A stretch of 6,934 nucleotides of DNA from an uncultured Collinsella sp. (lineage in GTDB: Bacteria; Actinomycetota; Coriobacteriia; Coriobacteriales; Coriobacteriaceae). A model generated the notes under the pieces. The model saw only the letters and a list, made by a program, of their open reading frames with translations, had not been told where the DNA came from and made no database searches. Below are positions 1 to 5,001 of the stretch, piece by piece (position 1 is the stretch's first letter; each line of letters begins with the position of its first letter). Location: positions 1 through 6,934 of the forward strand of contig CATVZP010000101.1 of NCBI GenBank assembly GCA_958348565.1. The letters run 5' to 3'. A program made the position numbers and the translations under genes.

Positions 1-320
1 ACGTTGACCATGCGGTCGTGGTTGAGCATTGCCTGGCCGCTCATATGCGCCATGATCTGCGCCTGGAAGCGCGCGGCGTGGGCGGTGGGAATCTCGTCGG
101 GGACAAACGTGGCGAAGCACTGTGCCCACGGCGTGTTGCCGATCTTTGTGAGCGAGATGGCGCAGGCGTTGCCCTCGATGAGGTCGAAATCTTGCGGATG
201 CGTTTCGTCGCCGGGGAAATAACCGTCGGTGCCGGCGGTAAAGCGCAGGTCGAGATCGAGTGTGGCCCAGCCGATGCGGTCAGCGGTGTCGCAGTGTAGG
301 TCAAATACGGGATATGCCAT
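1..320 (-). CDS. Peptidase family M19 (membrane/renal dipeptidase-like) metallohydrolase, 5' part only
   Basis: This gene is open at the window edge, so only about the first 106 residues are visible. The protein begins MAYPVFDLHCDTADRIGW. The DLHCDT motif at residues 7-12 is the signature start of the M19 TIM-barrel dipeptidases, where the HxD pair (His9, Asp11) binds the catalytic zinc. Family members hydrolyse dipeptides, often with a D-residue tolerated at the C-terminal position. No signal peptide is seen, so a cytoplasmic enzyme is likely. The ATG at 318-320 was chosen because a GGAGG lies 4 nt upstream (325-329 on the complement) and the zinc motif follows at once. The longer upstream reading frame in another phase does not encode this motif. 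It diverges from the slyD-like gene across 321-440. The family call is firm; the exact substrate is unknown. Confidence 0.85.
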   Translation of the reverse strand, partial: MAYPVFDLHCDTADRIGWATLDLDLRFTAGTDGYFPGDETHPQDFDLIEGNACAISLTKIGNTPWAQCFATFVPDEIPTAHAARFQAQIMAHMSGQAMLNHDRMVN

Positions 321-440
321 GGTTCCTCCGGTTGCAGCGTTTCTTTGCAAACTGTCATTGAATTGTATGACTAGGGTATAGTTAGCGCCATATGTTCATG
401 GCGGCCCGCGTTGTGCGCCGCCCTTATTACGGAGGTTACC
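321..440. promoter_or_regulatory. Divergent promoter region between the M19 peptidase and slyD-like genes
   Basis: This 120-bp spacer is clearly more A/T-rich around 341-382 than its flanks. On the plus strand TATAGT (377-382) resembles a -10 element, with only a poor -35 (GTCATT, 354-359) at 17-nt spacing. On the minus strand TACAAT (complement of 362-367) resembles a -10 for the peptidase gene, also with a weak -35. The two -10 candidates lie about 10 bp apart, so opposing polymerases would compete. The right end carries GGAGG (431-435) 5 nt before the slyD-like ATG, and the left end carries the peptidase SD. The element assignments are by eye and tentative. Confidence 0.4.
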
Positions 441-869
441 ATGTCCAACCAGGGCAAGAAGGTCAAGACCCATTATCGCGGCACGCTCGATGACGGCACG
501 CAGTTCGATAGCTCCTACGATCGCGGCGAGCCGCTGGAGTTCACCTGCGGCGCCGGTCAGATGATCAAGGGCTTCGACGCCGCTGTTGTCGACATGCAGG
601 TGGGCGAGAAGAAGACCGTGCACATTCCTGCTGCCGATGCCTACGGCGAGCACAATCCCGAGATGGTCCTGACCTTCCCGGCCGAGCAGGTTCCCAATAT
701 CGAGCAGATCGAGAAGGGCATGAAGCTCTTCCTGTCCACGCCGAGCGGCATGCCCGTCCCCGCCGTGGTCATCGACGTGACGCCCGAGGCCGTGACGCTC
801 GACGCCAACCACGAGCTTGCCGGCAAGGACCTCAACTTTGACATCGAGCTCGTCGAGGTCGAGGGCTAG
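441..869 (+). CDS. slyD: SlyD-type FKBP peptidyl-prolyl cis-trans isomerase
   Basis: This 142-residue protein is a two-domain FKBP of the SlyD class, a cytoplasmic prolyl isomerase and folding chaperone. The FKBP half is split by an insert-in-flap (IF) chaperone domain. The N-terminal FKBP strands contain HYRGTLDDGTQFDSS (11-25) and GAGQMIKGFDAAVVDM (37-52). The flap AYGEHNP (67-73) leads into the IF domain at about 74-120. The chain returns with NHELAGKDLNFDIELVEV (123-140), the typical SlyD closing strand. The His/Cys-rich nickel-binding tail of Escherichia coli SlyD is absent, and the chain stops at VEVEG. The ATG at 441 has GGAGG 5 nt upstream; a TTG 30 nt earlier in frame would only add a non-conserved stretch. 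The next gene begins 3 nt after the stop and is UreE-like, so co-expression and a metal-related role are plausible. Isomerase identity is secure; metal function is inferred. Confidence 0.92.
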   Translation: MSNQGKKVKTHYRGTLDDGTQFDSSYDRGEPLEFTCGAGQMIKGFDAAVVDMQVGEKKTVHIPAADAYGEHNPEMVLTFPAEQVPNIEQIEKGMKLFLSTPSGMPVPAVVIDVTPEAVTLDANHELAGKDLNFDIELVEVEG

Positions 870-872
870 AGC

Positions 873-1451
873 ATGCCTGAACGCTTGGTTTCGACGACAT
901 GCTTGGGAAATCTCAACGATCCGTCCTATGAACTCCTGCTTCGCCGGGAGCTGGGCGGTGTCTTTGAGGTCGATGAGCTACTGCTCGATTGGGACCAGGC
1001 TGATGTATGCGCGTTTGCGGGCGTGACGGAGCTGGGGCGCACGATCGATGTTCGGCTGGATGCTACCGACGGTGGTCGTCTTGCCGATGGCGACGTGCTC
1101 GCCATCGACCGTTCGGGCGTGGTGCCCGTGGCGGTTGTCGTGCGCCTGCGCAGCGCCGAGGTTTATTTGGTCGAAGTCGACCGCATGGATCCGATTGCGC
1201 TCGCGCATGCGTGCTGGGAGATCGGCAACATGCATGCGCCGCTCTTCCGGGGCGACTCGGACGAGCATACCGTGCGCATGTATACGCCGGTGCAGCCTGT
1301 TTTGGGCCGCATGCTCCGGGGTATCGAGGGTGTTCGGCTCTCGGTGGTTACCCGTGAGCTCGATACGGACCGGCGCTTTGCGTCGAGTGCGGCGGAGGTC
1401 GTCGTTAGCATGGCTCCGGACTTTACCATCGTAAAAAAGACGCGCGGCTAA
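873..1451 (+). CDS. ureE: UreE-like nickel metallochaperone
   Basis: This 192-residue protein resembles the urease accessory protein UreE, which delivers nickel to the UreG/UreF/UreH complex. Residues about 45-105 match the UreE N-terminal beta domain (GRTIDVRL, then LADGDVLAIDRSG, then VVVRL). Residues 106-165 match the C-terminal metal-binding domain: DPIALAHACWEIGNMH (106-121) parallels the family pattern ending in HLGNRH. The invariant nickel ligand (His96 in Klebsiella UreE) is kept as His121. The preceding motif His is Glu116, and Arg is replaced by Met120. There is no His-rich C-terminal tail. The gene starts at 873, 3 nt after the slyD-like stop. Its SD is GAGGG (862-866) inside the upstream gene, so translation is probably coupled. 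No urease structural genes are in view, so nickel supply to another enzyme (hydrogenase, glyoxalase) is possible. The family call is fairly firm; function without urease is open. Confidence 0.75.
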   Translation: MPERLVSTTCLGNLNDPSYELLLRRELGGVFEVDELLLDWDQADVCAFAGVTELGRTIDVRLDATDGGRLADGDVLAIDRSGVVPVAVVVRLRSAEVYLVEVDRMDPIALAHACWEIGNMHAPLFRGDSDEHTVRMYTPVQPVLGRMLRGIEGVRLSVVTRELDTDRRFASSAAEVVVSMAPDFTIVKKTRG

Positions 1452-1459
1452 GCGCGCGT
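1433..1459 (-). terminator. Possible intrinsic terminator for antisense transcripts at the ureE-like 3' end
   Basis: A perfect 7-bp stem (ACGCGCG 1440-1446 with CGCGCGT 1453-1459) closes a 6-nt loop that contains the TAA stop of the UreE-like gene. Six A residues at 1433-1438 flank it on the plus strand, so the minus-strand transcript has stem-loop followed by U6, the classic intrinsic terminator form. No minus-strand gene ends here, so it would only stop antisense transcription. On the plus strand there is no U-tract after the hairpin, so it would not be a normal terminator for the UreE-like gene but may protect its mRNA 3' end. Confidence 0.4.
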
Positions 1460-1464
1460 ATGCG

Positions 1465-1505
1465 CAAGACGGGCTTTGAGGGGCGACCAATCAAGGTCCG
1501 TCTTG
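1465..1505 (+). promoter_or_regulatory. 15-bp stem-loop in the ureE/HAD intergenic spacer
   Basis: CAAGACGG (1465-1472) is exactly complementary to CCGTCTTG (1498-1505). The pairing continues inward to 1479/1491 using two G-U wobbles, giving a 15-bp stem with an 11-nt loop (1480-1490). It ends 8 nt before the AGGAGG at 1514-1519 and has no U-tract after it, so it is not an ordinary terminator. It could be an mRNA processing or stability element between coupled genes, or a structure that influences initiation at the HAD phosphatase gene. Confidence 0.55.
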
Positions 1506-1533
1506 CTGTTGATAGGAGGCTTTGGGGAAGCGT

Positions 1534-2331
1534 ATGGGTCTTGAGGGAATCAAGCTGATTGCATGCGATTTGGACGGCACGTTGCTGCATCCGGGGGAGC
1601 GCGAGCCGCGTCCTGAGGCCTTTGAGCTTATCGATGAGCTGCATCGTCGCGGTATCGTGTTTATGCCGGCGAGTGGCCGTCAATATGCGAGCTTGCGCTA
1701 CCTGTTTGCCCCGGTGGCCGATGAGCTCGCCTATGTATGCGAAAACGGAGCCCTGGTGATGAGCGAGGGGCGCGCCGTTGTCAAGCGTTCCATGGAGCGC
1801 AGTCTTGCTATGGATATCGCGAATGCCGTGGTTGCGTATCCCCATGCCGACGTGACCCTTTCGTGTGAGGGGCACCTCTACACCATGAGCGGCAACGATG
1901 CGTTCGTCGACCATTTGCGCTATGAGGTCCACTGCGATGTGGCGGTGGTCGACCGTCCCGAGGACATCGACGAGGACGTCATTAAGATTGCCTTCCAGAC
2001 GCCCGAGGTGGATCAGCCGGCGGCGCTGGAGCATTTTGAGCGCCTCTTTAGCGACCGTGTCGACGTGATGACGTCGGGAACCGAATGGACGGACTTTATC
2101 GGTTTCGGTTCGGGCAAGGGCTCCGCGCTTGCCGATTACGGTCGTGCCCTGGGTATTTCGCCCGATGAGATGATGGCGTTTGGCGACAATGAGAACGATC
2201 GCGACATGCTCAACGTCGTGGGCCATCCCTATCTGATGGAGAGCTGCAACCCCTCTATGCGTGGCATTAACGACCGCGTCCGCTACGTGCGCACGGTCGA
2301 AGAAGAGCTGCATCGCCTACTTGCTGAGTAG
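1534..2331 (+). CDS. Cof-type HAD-IIB family hydrolase (sugar-phosphate/phosphoprotein-type phosphatase)
   Basis: This 265-residue protein has all four HAD motifs. Motif I is CDLDGTLL (11-18, nucleophile Asp12 and acid/base Asp14). Motif II is PASGR (45-49, Ser47). Motif III is Lys195 in SGKGSALADYGRALGI. Motif IV is FGDNENDRDML (216-226, Asp218/Asp222). The long C2-type cap between about 80 and 190 and the GKGSAL...LGI spacing define the Cof/HAD-IIB subfamily, cytosolic Mg-dependent phosphatases that act on sugar phosphates, nucleotides or cofactors; the substrate cannot be read from sequence. The ATG at 1534 has GGGGA 5 nt upstream. A stronger AGGAGG (1514-1519) sits 14 nt away, too far for this ATG and too close (2 nt) for the in-frame TTG at 1522, so the start is uncertain by four codons. 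The stop TAG forms the left tip of the 83-bp palindrome. Confidence 0.9.
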   Translation: MGLEGIKLIACDLDGTLLHPGEREPRPEAFELIDELHRRGIVFMPASGRQYASLRYLFAPVADELAYVCENGALVMSEGRAVVKRSMERSLAMDIANAVVAYPHADVTLSCEGHLYTMSGNDAFVDHLRYEVHCDVAVVDRPEDIDEDVIKIAFQTPEVDQPAALEHFERLFSDRVDVMTSGTEWTDFIGFGSGKGSALADYGRALGISPDEMMAFGDNENDRDMLNVVGHPYLMESCNPSMRGINDRVRYVRTVEEELHRLLAE

Positions 2332-2411
2332 ACATTTGGGACATGCCTAGAAATGTGCTGTTTGCTGTAGCGGATGGGCAAGTAGATTTGCGGGCATGTC
2401 CCAAACATCTA
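2329..2411. repeat. 83-bp imperfect palindrome that supplies both convergent stop codons
   Basis: Two 28-nt arms (2329-2356 and 2384-2411) are inverted copies matching at 22 of 28 positions, including a perfect 13-bp core TTTGGGACATGCC (2335-2347) with GGCATGTCCCAAA (2393-2405). A 27-nt loop separates them. Each arm begins with TAG: the left is the HAD stop codon (2329-2331), the right the PerR-like stop codon on the complement (2409-2411). The palindrome therefore fills the convergent intergenic space exactly. It has no U-tract, so it is not a textbook intrinsic terminator. It could be a REP/MITE-like element or a U-less bidirectional terminator/3'-end stabiliser. Confidence 0.7.
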
Positions 2412-2789
2412 CCGACAGTCGGGGCAGAGACCCTCGAAGATGGTGTAGTGCGACGTGACATGCCAGCCGATTTGCTCGGACGCTTTGGCGTCGAGCTGGG
2501 CGTCGAAGGGGAGCGGTACGTCGATAACGCGGCTGCACGAGGTGCAGATGATATGCGCATGCGGCTCGATGGTGCGATCGAAGCGACTCCCGCCCGGCGT
2601 CTTGATGGAGAGGATCTCGCCGGCGTCGGCCAAGAGATTGAGATTGCGGTAGACCGTACCGCGGCTGATTTTGTCATCCTGCGCGCGCACGACGTTGTAG
2701 ATTTCGTCGGCGGTGGGATGGCTATAGCTTTGGCGCACGGCGTCAAGAACCAGCTTTCGCTGCTTGGTATTCCTTCTTTGCACCGCCAT
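2409..2789 (-). CDS. PerR-like Fur-family metal-dependent transcriptional repressor
   Basis: This 126-residue protein has the Fur-family layout. The winged helix (1-75) includes HPTADEIYNVV (24-34) and the recognition helix RGTVYRNLNLL (43-53). The dimerisation/metal domain follows from about 76. Two CxxC pairs (Cys82/Cys85 and Cys122/Cys125) form the structural zinc site. Aligning by eye with Bacillus PerR, all five regulatory ligands are present: His24 (H37), Asp71 (D85), His77 (H91), His79 (H93) and Asp90 (D104). This favours a peroxide-sensing, Fe/Mn-binding PerR type over Zur or Fur. The residue equivalent to PerR Asn61 is Arg48, as in Fur proteins. The chain stops at CPDCR without the usual short tail. 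The ATG at 2789 has AGAGG 8 nt upstream. The gene has its own promoter in 2826-2854, with short palindromes that suggest autoregulation. Confidence 0.85.
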   Translation of the reverse strand: MAVQRRNTKQRKLVLDAVRQSYSHPTADEIYNVVRAQDDKISRGTVYRNLNLLADAGEILSIKTPGGSRFDRTIEPHAHIICTSCSRVIDVPLPFDAQLDAKASEQIGWHVTSHYTIFEGLCPDCR

Positions 2790-2825
2790 GCGCCTCGCCT
2801 CTTTTCTATTAACGGTCGTAGGTAA

Positions 2826-2854
2826 ATGATACCGTATTTAGCACACAATACTAA
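2826..2854 (-). promoter_or_regulatory. Probable promoter and operator of the PerR-like gene
   Basis: Reading the complement, TTAGTA (2854-2849) and TATCAT (2831-2826) are separated by exactly 17 nt, a plausible -35/-10 pair starting transcription near 2820, about 30 nt before the ATG. ATAC-C-GTAT (2829-2837) overlaps the -10, and GTATT-N8-AATAC (2834-2851) lies in the spacer, giving three alternating ATAC/GTAT half-sites where a repressor dimer could block polymerase. The -35 includes the TAG stop of the acylphosphatase gene, so the promoter is embedded at that gene's end. No canonical Fur or PerR box is present. Confidence 0.5.
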
Positions 2855-3261
2855 TAATGAGGAGTGAAACCGTCTTCATTGGCAAGTGGGGCTCGGACCT
2901 GGGCGTCTACGAGGCGAAAACGCGTTCCCATGCGCTCGTAGGAGGCATGAAGTGCCTCGAGATGAGATAGGATGTCCGCCGGAGCTCCCTGTATCTCCAT
3001 CTCGACTGAGCCGTCTTCCATGTTACGCACCCAGCCGGTGAGTGCGCGTGCCTGCGCGAGGTTGGTGTTGGTAAAGCGAAAACCAACGCCTTGGACTTGC
3101 CCCGCCCAGCGCAGGAAATAGCGCAGGGGAGTGTCTTGAGTGGCCTCGTCGCTTGCGAGCACGGTAAGCCTGCGGCGCAGCTCGAGCTCGACGTTTGACG
3201 GTTTTTGAGGCTCTCGACTGCCGCCGGTGACGCTGGAGAAGAACGTATCGAAGAAGCCCAT
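2851..3261 (-). CDS. acyP: Acylphosphatase with an N-terminal extension
   Basis: This 136-residue protein carries an acylphosphatase domain at about 47-136. The domain opens with FLRWAGQVQGVGFRFT (49-64), holding the phosphate-binding loop and catalytic Arg62. GWVRNMEDGSVEMEIQG (76-92) follows with catalytic Asn80, and the usual C-terminal aromatic is present (PHY). The enzyme hydrolyses the carboxyl-phosphate bond of acyl phosphates and is a small cytosolic protein, normally 90-100 residues. The extra 46 N-terminal residues (MGFFDTFFSSVTGG, then a charged segment) are unusual and unrecognised. The ATG at 3261 lies 2 nt after the oxidoreductase stop with no good SD of its own, so expression probably depends on translational coupling. 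A later start would remove part of the extension but no suitable ATG/SD is seen near residue 46. The stop overlaps the PerR-like gene's promoter. Confidence 0.88.
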   Translation of the reverse strand: MGFFDTFFSSVTGGSREPQKPSNVELELRRRLTVLASDEATQDTPLRYFLRWAGQVQGVGFRFTNTNLAQARALTGWVRNMEDGSVEMEIQGAPADILSHLEALHASYERMGTRFRLVDAQVRAPLANEDGFTPHY

Positions 3262-3263
3262 CG

Positions 3264-4370
3264 CTAGGCCTGCTTGCCTGCGTCGGCCGGGAAGATAATG
3301 CCGGCCTGCTGGCGCACGGCATCCATGATGCGCAGTGAGACGAGCGTGACATCGCGGTAGTGGCCAAGCTCGTGGCGTCCCGCCGGGGTCTCCCAAATCT
3401 CTTCCCTAACGTTATCGACGCCGCCGATGGCGGTGATAAAGTCTGTGAGTTCGTATTCCATAGTGTTGCTCGATTTGGGCAGGTCGAGCACGCGGCCGTT
3501 GTCGCCCTGTTCGCGCGGTGCCTCGGTCGCCGAGCCGCGTACGACATCGCCGCGATAGTCGATGCGGACGTTGCGGGGCGTGGACAGATGGTCGATCTGG
3601 ATAGTGCCACGCTCACCTTCAATCTGCGAGGGCAGCAGGTCATTCGTAATTTTGGAGTGCGCGAGCTCGACGGAGATGCGGCCACCGCCGTAACTGGCGA
3701 GGATAGAACCGCAGCCGTCGATGGGGCCGTGCGTGAGCTGTCGCGTGGTGGGGTCGAGCAGAGTAGCCATGCTCGTAAGGCCGGAGGGCATGCCGAAAAT
3801 CTCGACCATGGGCTCGACGGTGTAGACGCCAATGTCCATGAGGGAACCCGATGCCATATTGCAGTCGAAGATATTGGTGGAGCGTCCCGCGAGAATCTCG
3901 TTGTAGCGCGAGGAATACTTGCCAAAGCGCAATGAGGCACGACGAATGGGCGCAATCTCGCCCAGGGCGTCCTCGATGGCGTGGAAAGCGGGGTCATGGA
4001 GCGGGCGCATGGCCTCGAGGGCCACGACACCTGCTGCCTCGGCAGCGCGGAAGACTTCCAGCGCCTGCGCCTCGGTGGCGCAGAAGGGCTTCTCGACGAT
4101 GACGTGCTTGCCACCGGCGATGCAGGCAAGGGCCTGCTCGTAGTGAAGTGCGTTGGGGCTGCCGATATAGACGGCGTCGACGTCGGCAGCGGACGCAAGC
4201 TCGTCAAGTGCGGTGAAGTTACGCTCGCCGCCGTGCTTAGCGGTGAAGGCGGTGCCGCGATCTGCGTCGCGCGAGAGCGTGCCCACAAACGCGGCTTGGT
4301 CGTTGGCGTTGACGACCTGGATAAAGTCGTCCGTAATCATGGATGTGCCGATGGTCGCTATACGCAGCAT
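3264..4370 (-). CDS. Gfo/Idh/MocA-family NAD(P)-dependent oxidoreductase
   Basis: This 368-residue protein has an N-terminal Rossmann domain beginning LRIATIGTSMITDDFI (2-17), with the glycine-containing nucleotide-binding turn replaced by the IGTS variant seen in one branch of the family. VIVEKPF (90-96) carries the signature EKP with catalytic Lys94. In the C-terminal alpha/beta substrate domain, GSLMDIGVYTVEPM (175-188) supplies Asp179 and the conserved GxY. Members oxidise or reduce sugars, inositols or related polyols; the IGTS/EKP/MDIGVY combination is typical of uncharacterised virulence-factor-like or dihydrodiol-dehydrogenase-like members, and the substrate cannot be predicted. The ATG at 4370 has AGGGGG 4 nt upstream. 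The acylphosphatase starts 2 nt beyond its stop, so the two form an operon. The length is normal for the family. Confidence 0.9.
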   Translation of the reverse strand: MLRIATIGTSMITDDFIQVVNANDQAAFVGTLSRDADRGTAFTAKHGGERNFTALDELASAADVDAVYIGSPNALHYEQALACIAGGKHVIVEKPFCATEAQALEVFRAAEAAGVVALEAMRPLHDPAFHAIEDALGEIAPIRRASLRFGKYSSRYNEILAGRSTNIFDCNMASGSLMDIGVYTVEPMVEIFGMPSGLTSMATLLDPTTRQLTHGPIDGCGSILASYGGGRISVELAHSKITNDLLPSQIEGERGTIQIDHLSTPRNVRIDYRGDVVRGSATEAPREQGDNGRVLDLPKSSNTMEYELTDFITAIGGVDNVREEIWETPAGRHELGHYRDVTLVSLRIMDAVRQQAGIIFPADAGKQA

Positions 4371-4374
4371 GTAT

Positions 4375-4420
4375 CCCCCTCGTGCCGTTCGGTTTACAGG
4401 ATGAGTGTAGCGCGAGGGGG
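4375..4420 (-). promoter_or_regulatory. Oxidoreductase gene upstream region: possible -10 and inverted repeat covering the SD
   Basis: An 8-bp perfect inverted repeat (CCCCCTCG 4375-4382 and CGAGGGGG 4413-4420, 30-nt loop) includes the complement of the SD of the oxidoreductase gene. On the minus strand TACACT (4409-4404) inside the loop resembles a -10 with no convincing -35. If transcription begins upstream, for example by read-through from rnhA, the hairpin could hide the ribosome site; if it begins at this -10, the distal arm would not be transcribed. Both readings are tentative. Confidence 0.3.
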
Positions 4421-4445
4421 CGGGAAATAGCGTGCGAAAACGCCG

Positions 4446-4931
4446 TTACAGGTCGCTCTCGTTAAAGCCGGTGTCGATATCGAGGTTGCTGCCGTCGGCC
4501 GCCGTGGTGGCAAGCTCGTCGCAGCGCTCGTTGAGCTCGTGACCGGCGTGGCCTTTAACCCAGATGAACTCCACTTTGTGCGTGCTCTTTGCGGTGAGCA
4601 GACGCTCCCACAGATCGCGGTTCTTGACAGGCTGCTTGTTGGCGGTCTTCCAGCCGCGTTTTTTCCATCCGTCAATCCAGTGCTTGTTGAAGGCGTTGAC
4701 GACGTACTGCGAATCGGAATGGACTTCGACGTCGCAGGGGCGGTTGAGCGCCTCGAGTGCCACGATGACCGCCATGAGCTCCATGCGGTTGTTGGTGGTC
4801 TTGGCGTAGCCGCGCGAAAGCTCGGAGGTGAAGGTCTTGCCGGCGGGGTTGGTGTATTTGAGCACGGCGCCGTAGCCGCCGCGTCCCGGATTTGATCGGG
4901 CCGAGCCGTCGGTATAGATGATGACCTTCAC
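4446..4931 (-). CDS. rnhA: Ribonuclease HI
   Basis: This 161-residue protein is a type 1 RNase H, which cleaves the RNA strand of RNA-DNA hybrids during R-loop and Okazaki primer removal in the cytosol. The DEDD catalytic set is complete: Asp8 in IIYTDGSARSNPG, Glu51 in NNRMEL, Asp73 in HSDSQYV and Asp138 in NERCDELA. The auxiliary His128 lies in VKGHAGHELNERCDELA (125-141). The basic handle WIDGWKKRGWKTANKQPVKN (85-104) matches the Escherichia coli protein. The start is a GTG at 4929-4931 with AAAGGA 5 nt upstream. An in-frame ATG further upstream would add a non-conserved segment without SD support. An ATG overlaps the GTG by one base and is followed directly by TGA. The gene lies 63 nt downstream of the LysR gene on the same strand. 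A TACAAT (4975-4970 on the complement) may give it its own -10. Confidence 0.95.
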   Translation of the reverse strand: MKVIIYTDGSARSNPGRGGYGAVLKYTNPAGKTFTSELSRGYAKTTNNRMELMAVIVALEALNRPCDVEVHSDSQYVVNAFNKHWIDGWKKRGWKTANKQPVKNRDLWERLLTAKSTHKVEFIWVKGHAGHELNERCDELATTAADGSNLDIDTGFNESDL

Positions 4932-4969
4932 ATGGTTCCTTTCGTTGGGTATGTTTCGTGCGAGTGACC

Positions 4970-5001
4970 ATTGTAGCGCCATGCCCGCCGGGGGCTAGCA
5001 A
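4970..5001 (-). promoter_or_regulatory. Weak candidate promoter for rnhA
   Basis: On the complement, TACAAT (4975-4970) matches the -10 consensus at five of six positions, with initiation predicted near 4963 and a leader of about 32 nt. The 17-nt position holds CTAGCC, a poor -35; TTGCTA (5001-4996) is a better match but is 20 nt away. The segment overlaps the end of the LysR gene. A short GC hairpin (4983-4986 with 4992-4995) lacks a U-tract, so I do not call a terminator between the two genes. Confidence 0.3.

Noticed and set aside
411..440. TTG start for the SlyD-like gene 30 nt upstream
   Set aside because: No SD precedes it, and the ATG at 441 has GGAGG at 5 nt and begins at the usual FKBP N-terminus.
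1423..2313. 296-codon minus-strand ORF antisense to the HAD gene
   Set aside because: Its complement shows complete HAD motifs in the plus frame. The antisense product is rich in His/Arg without domain logic, as expected from GC-biased third positions.
2331..2411. Standard bidirectional intrinsic terminator between the HAD and PerR-like genes
   Set aside because: The palindrome has no run of T on either strand after the stem. The terminator role is kept only as one possibility.
3023..4288. 421-codon minus-strand ORF in another phase across the oxidoreductase and acylphosphatase genes
   Set aside because: Low-complexity Ser/Pro/Arg composition, and the other frame has EKP, MDIGVY and acylphosphatase catalytic motifs.
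4932..4982. Upstream ATG extending RNase HI by 17 residues
   Set aside because: No SD and no family conservation in the added segment. GTG at 4931 has AAAGGA at proper spacing and gives the standard N-terminus.
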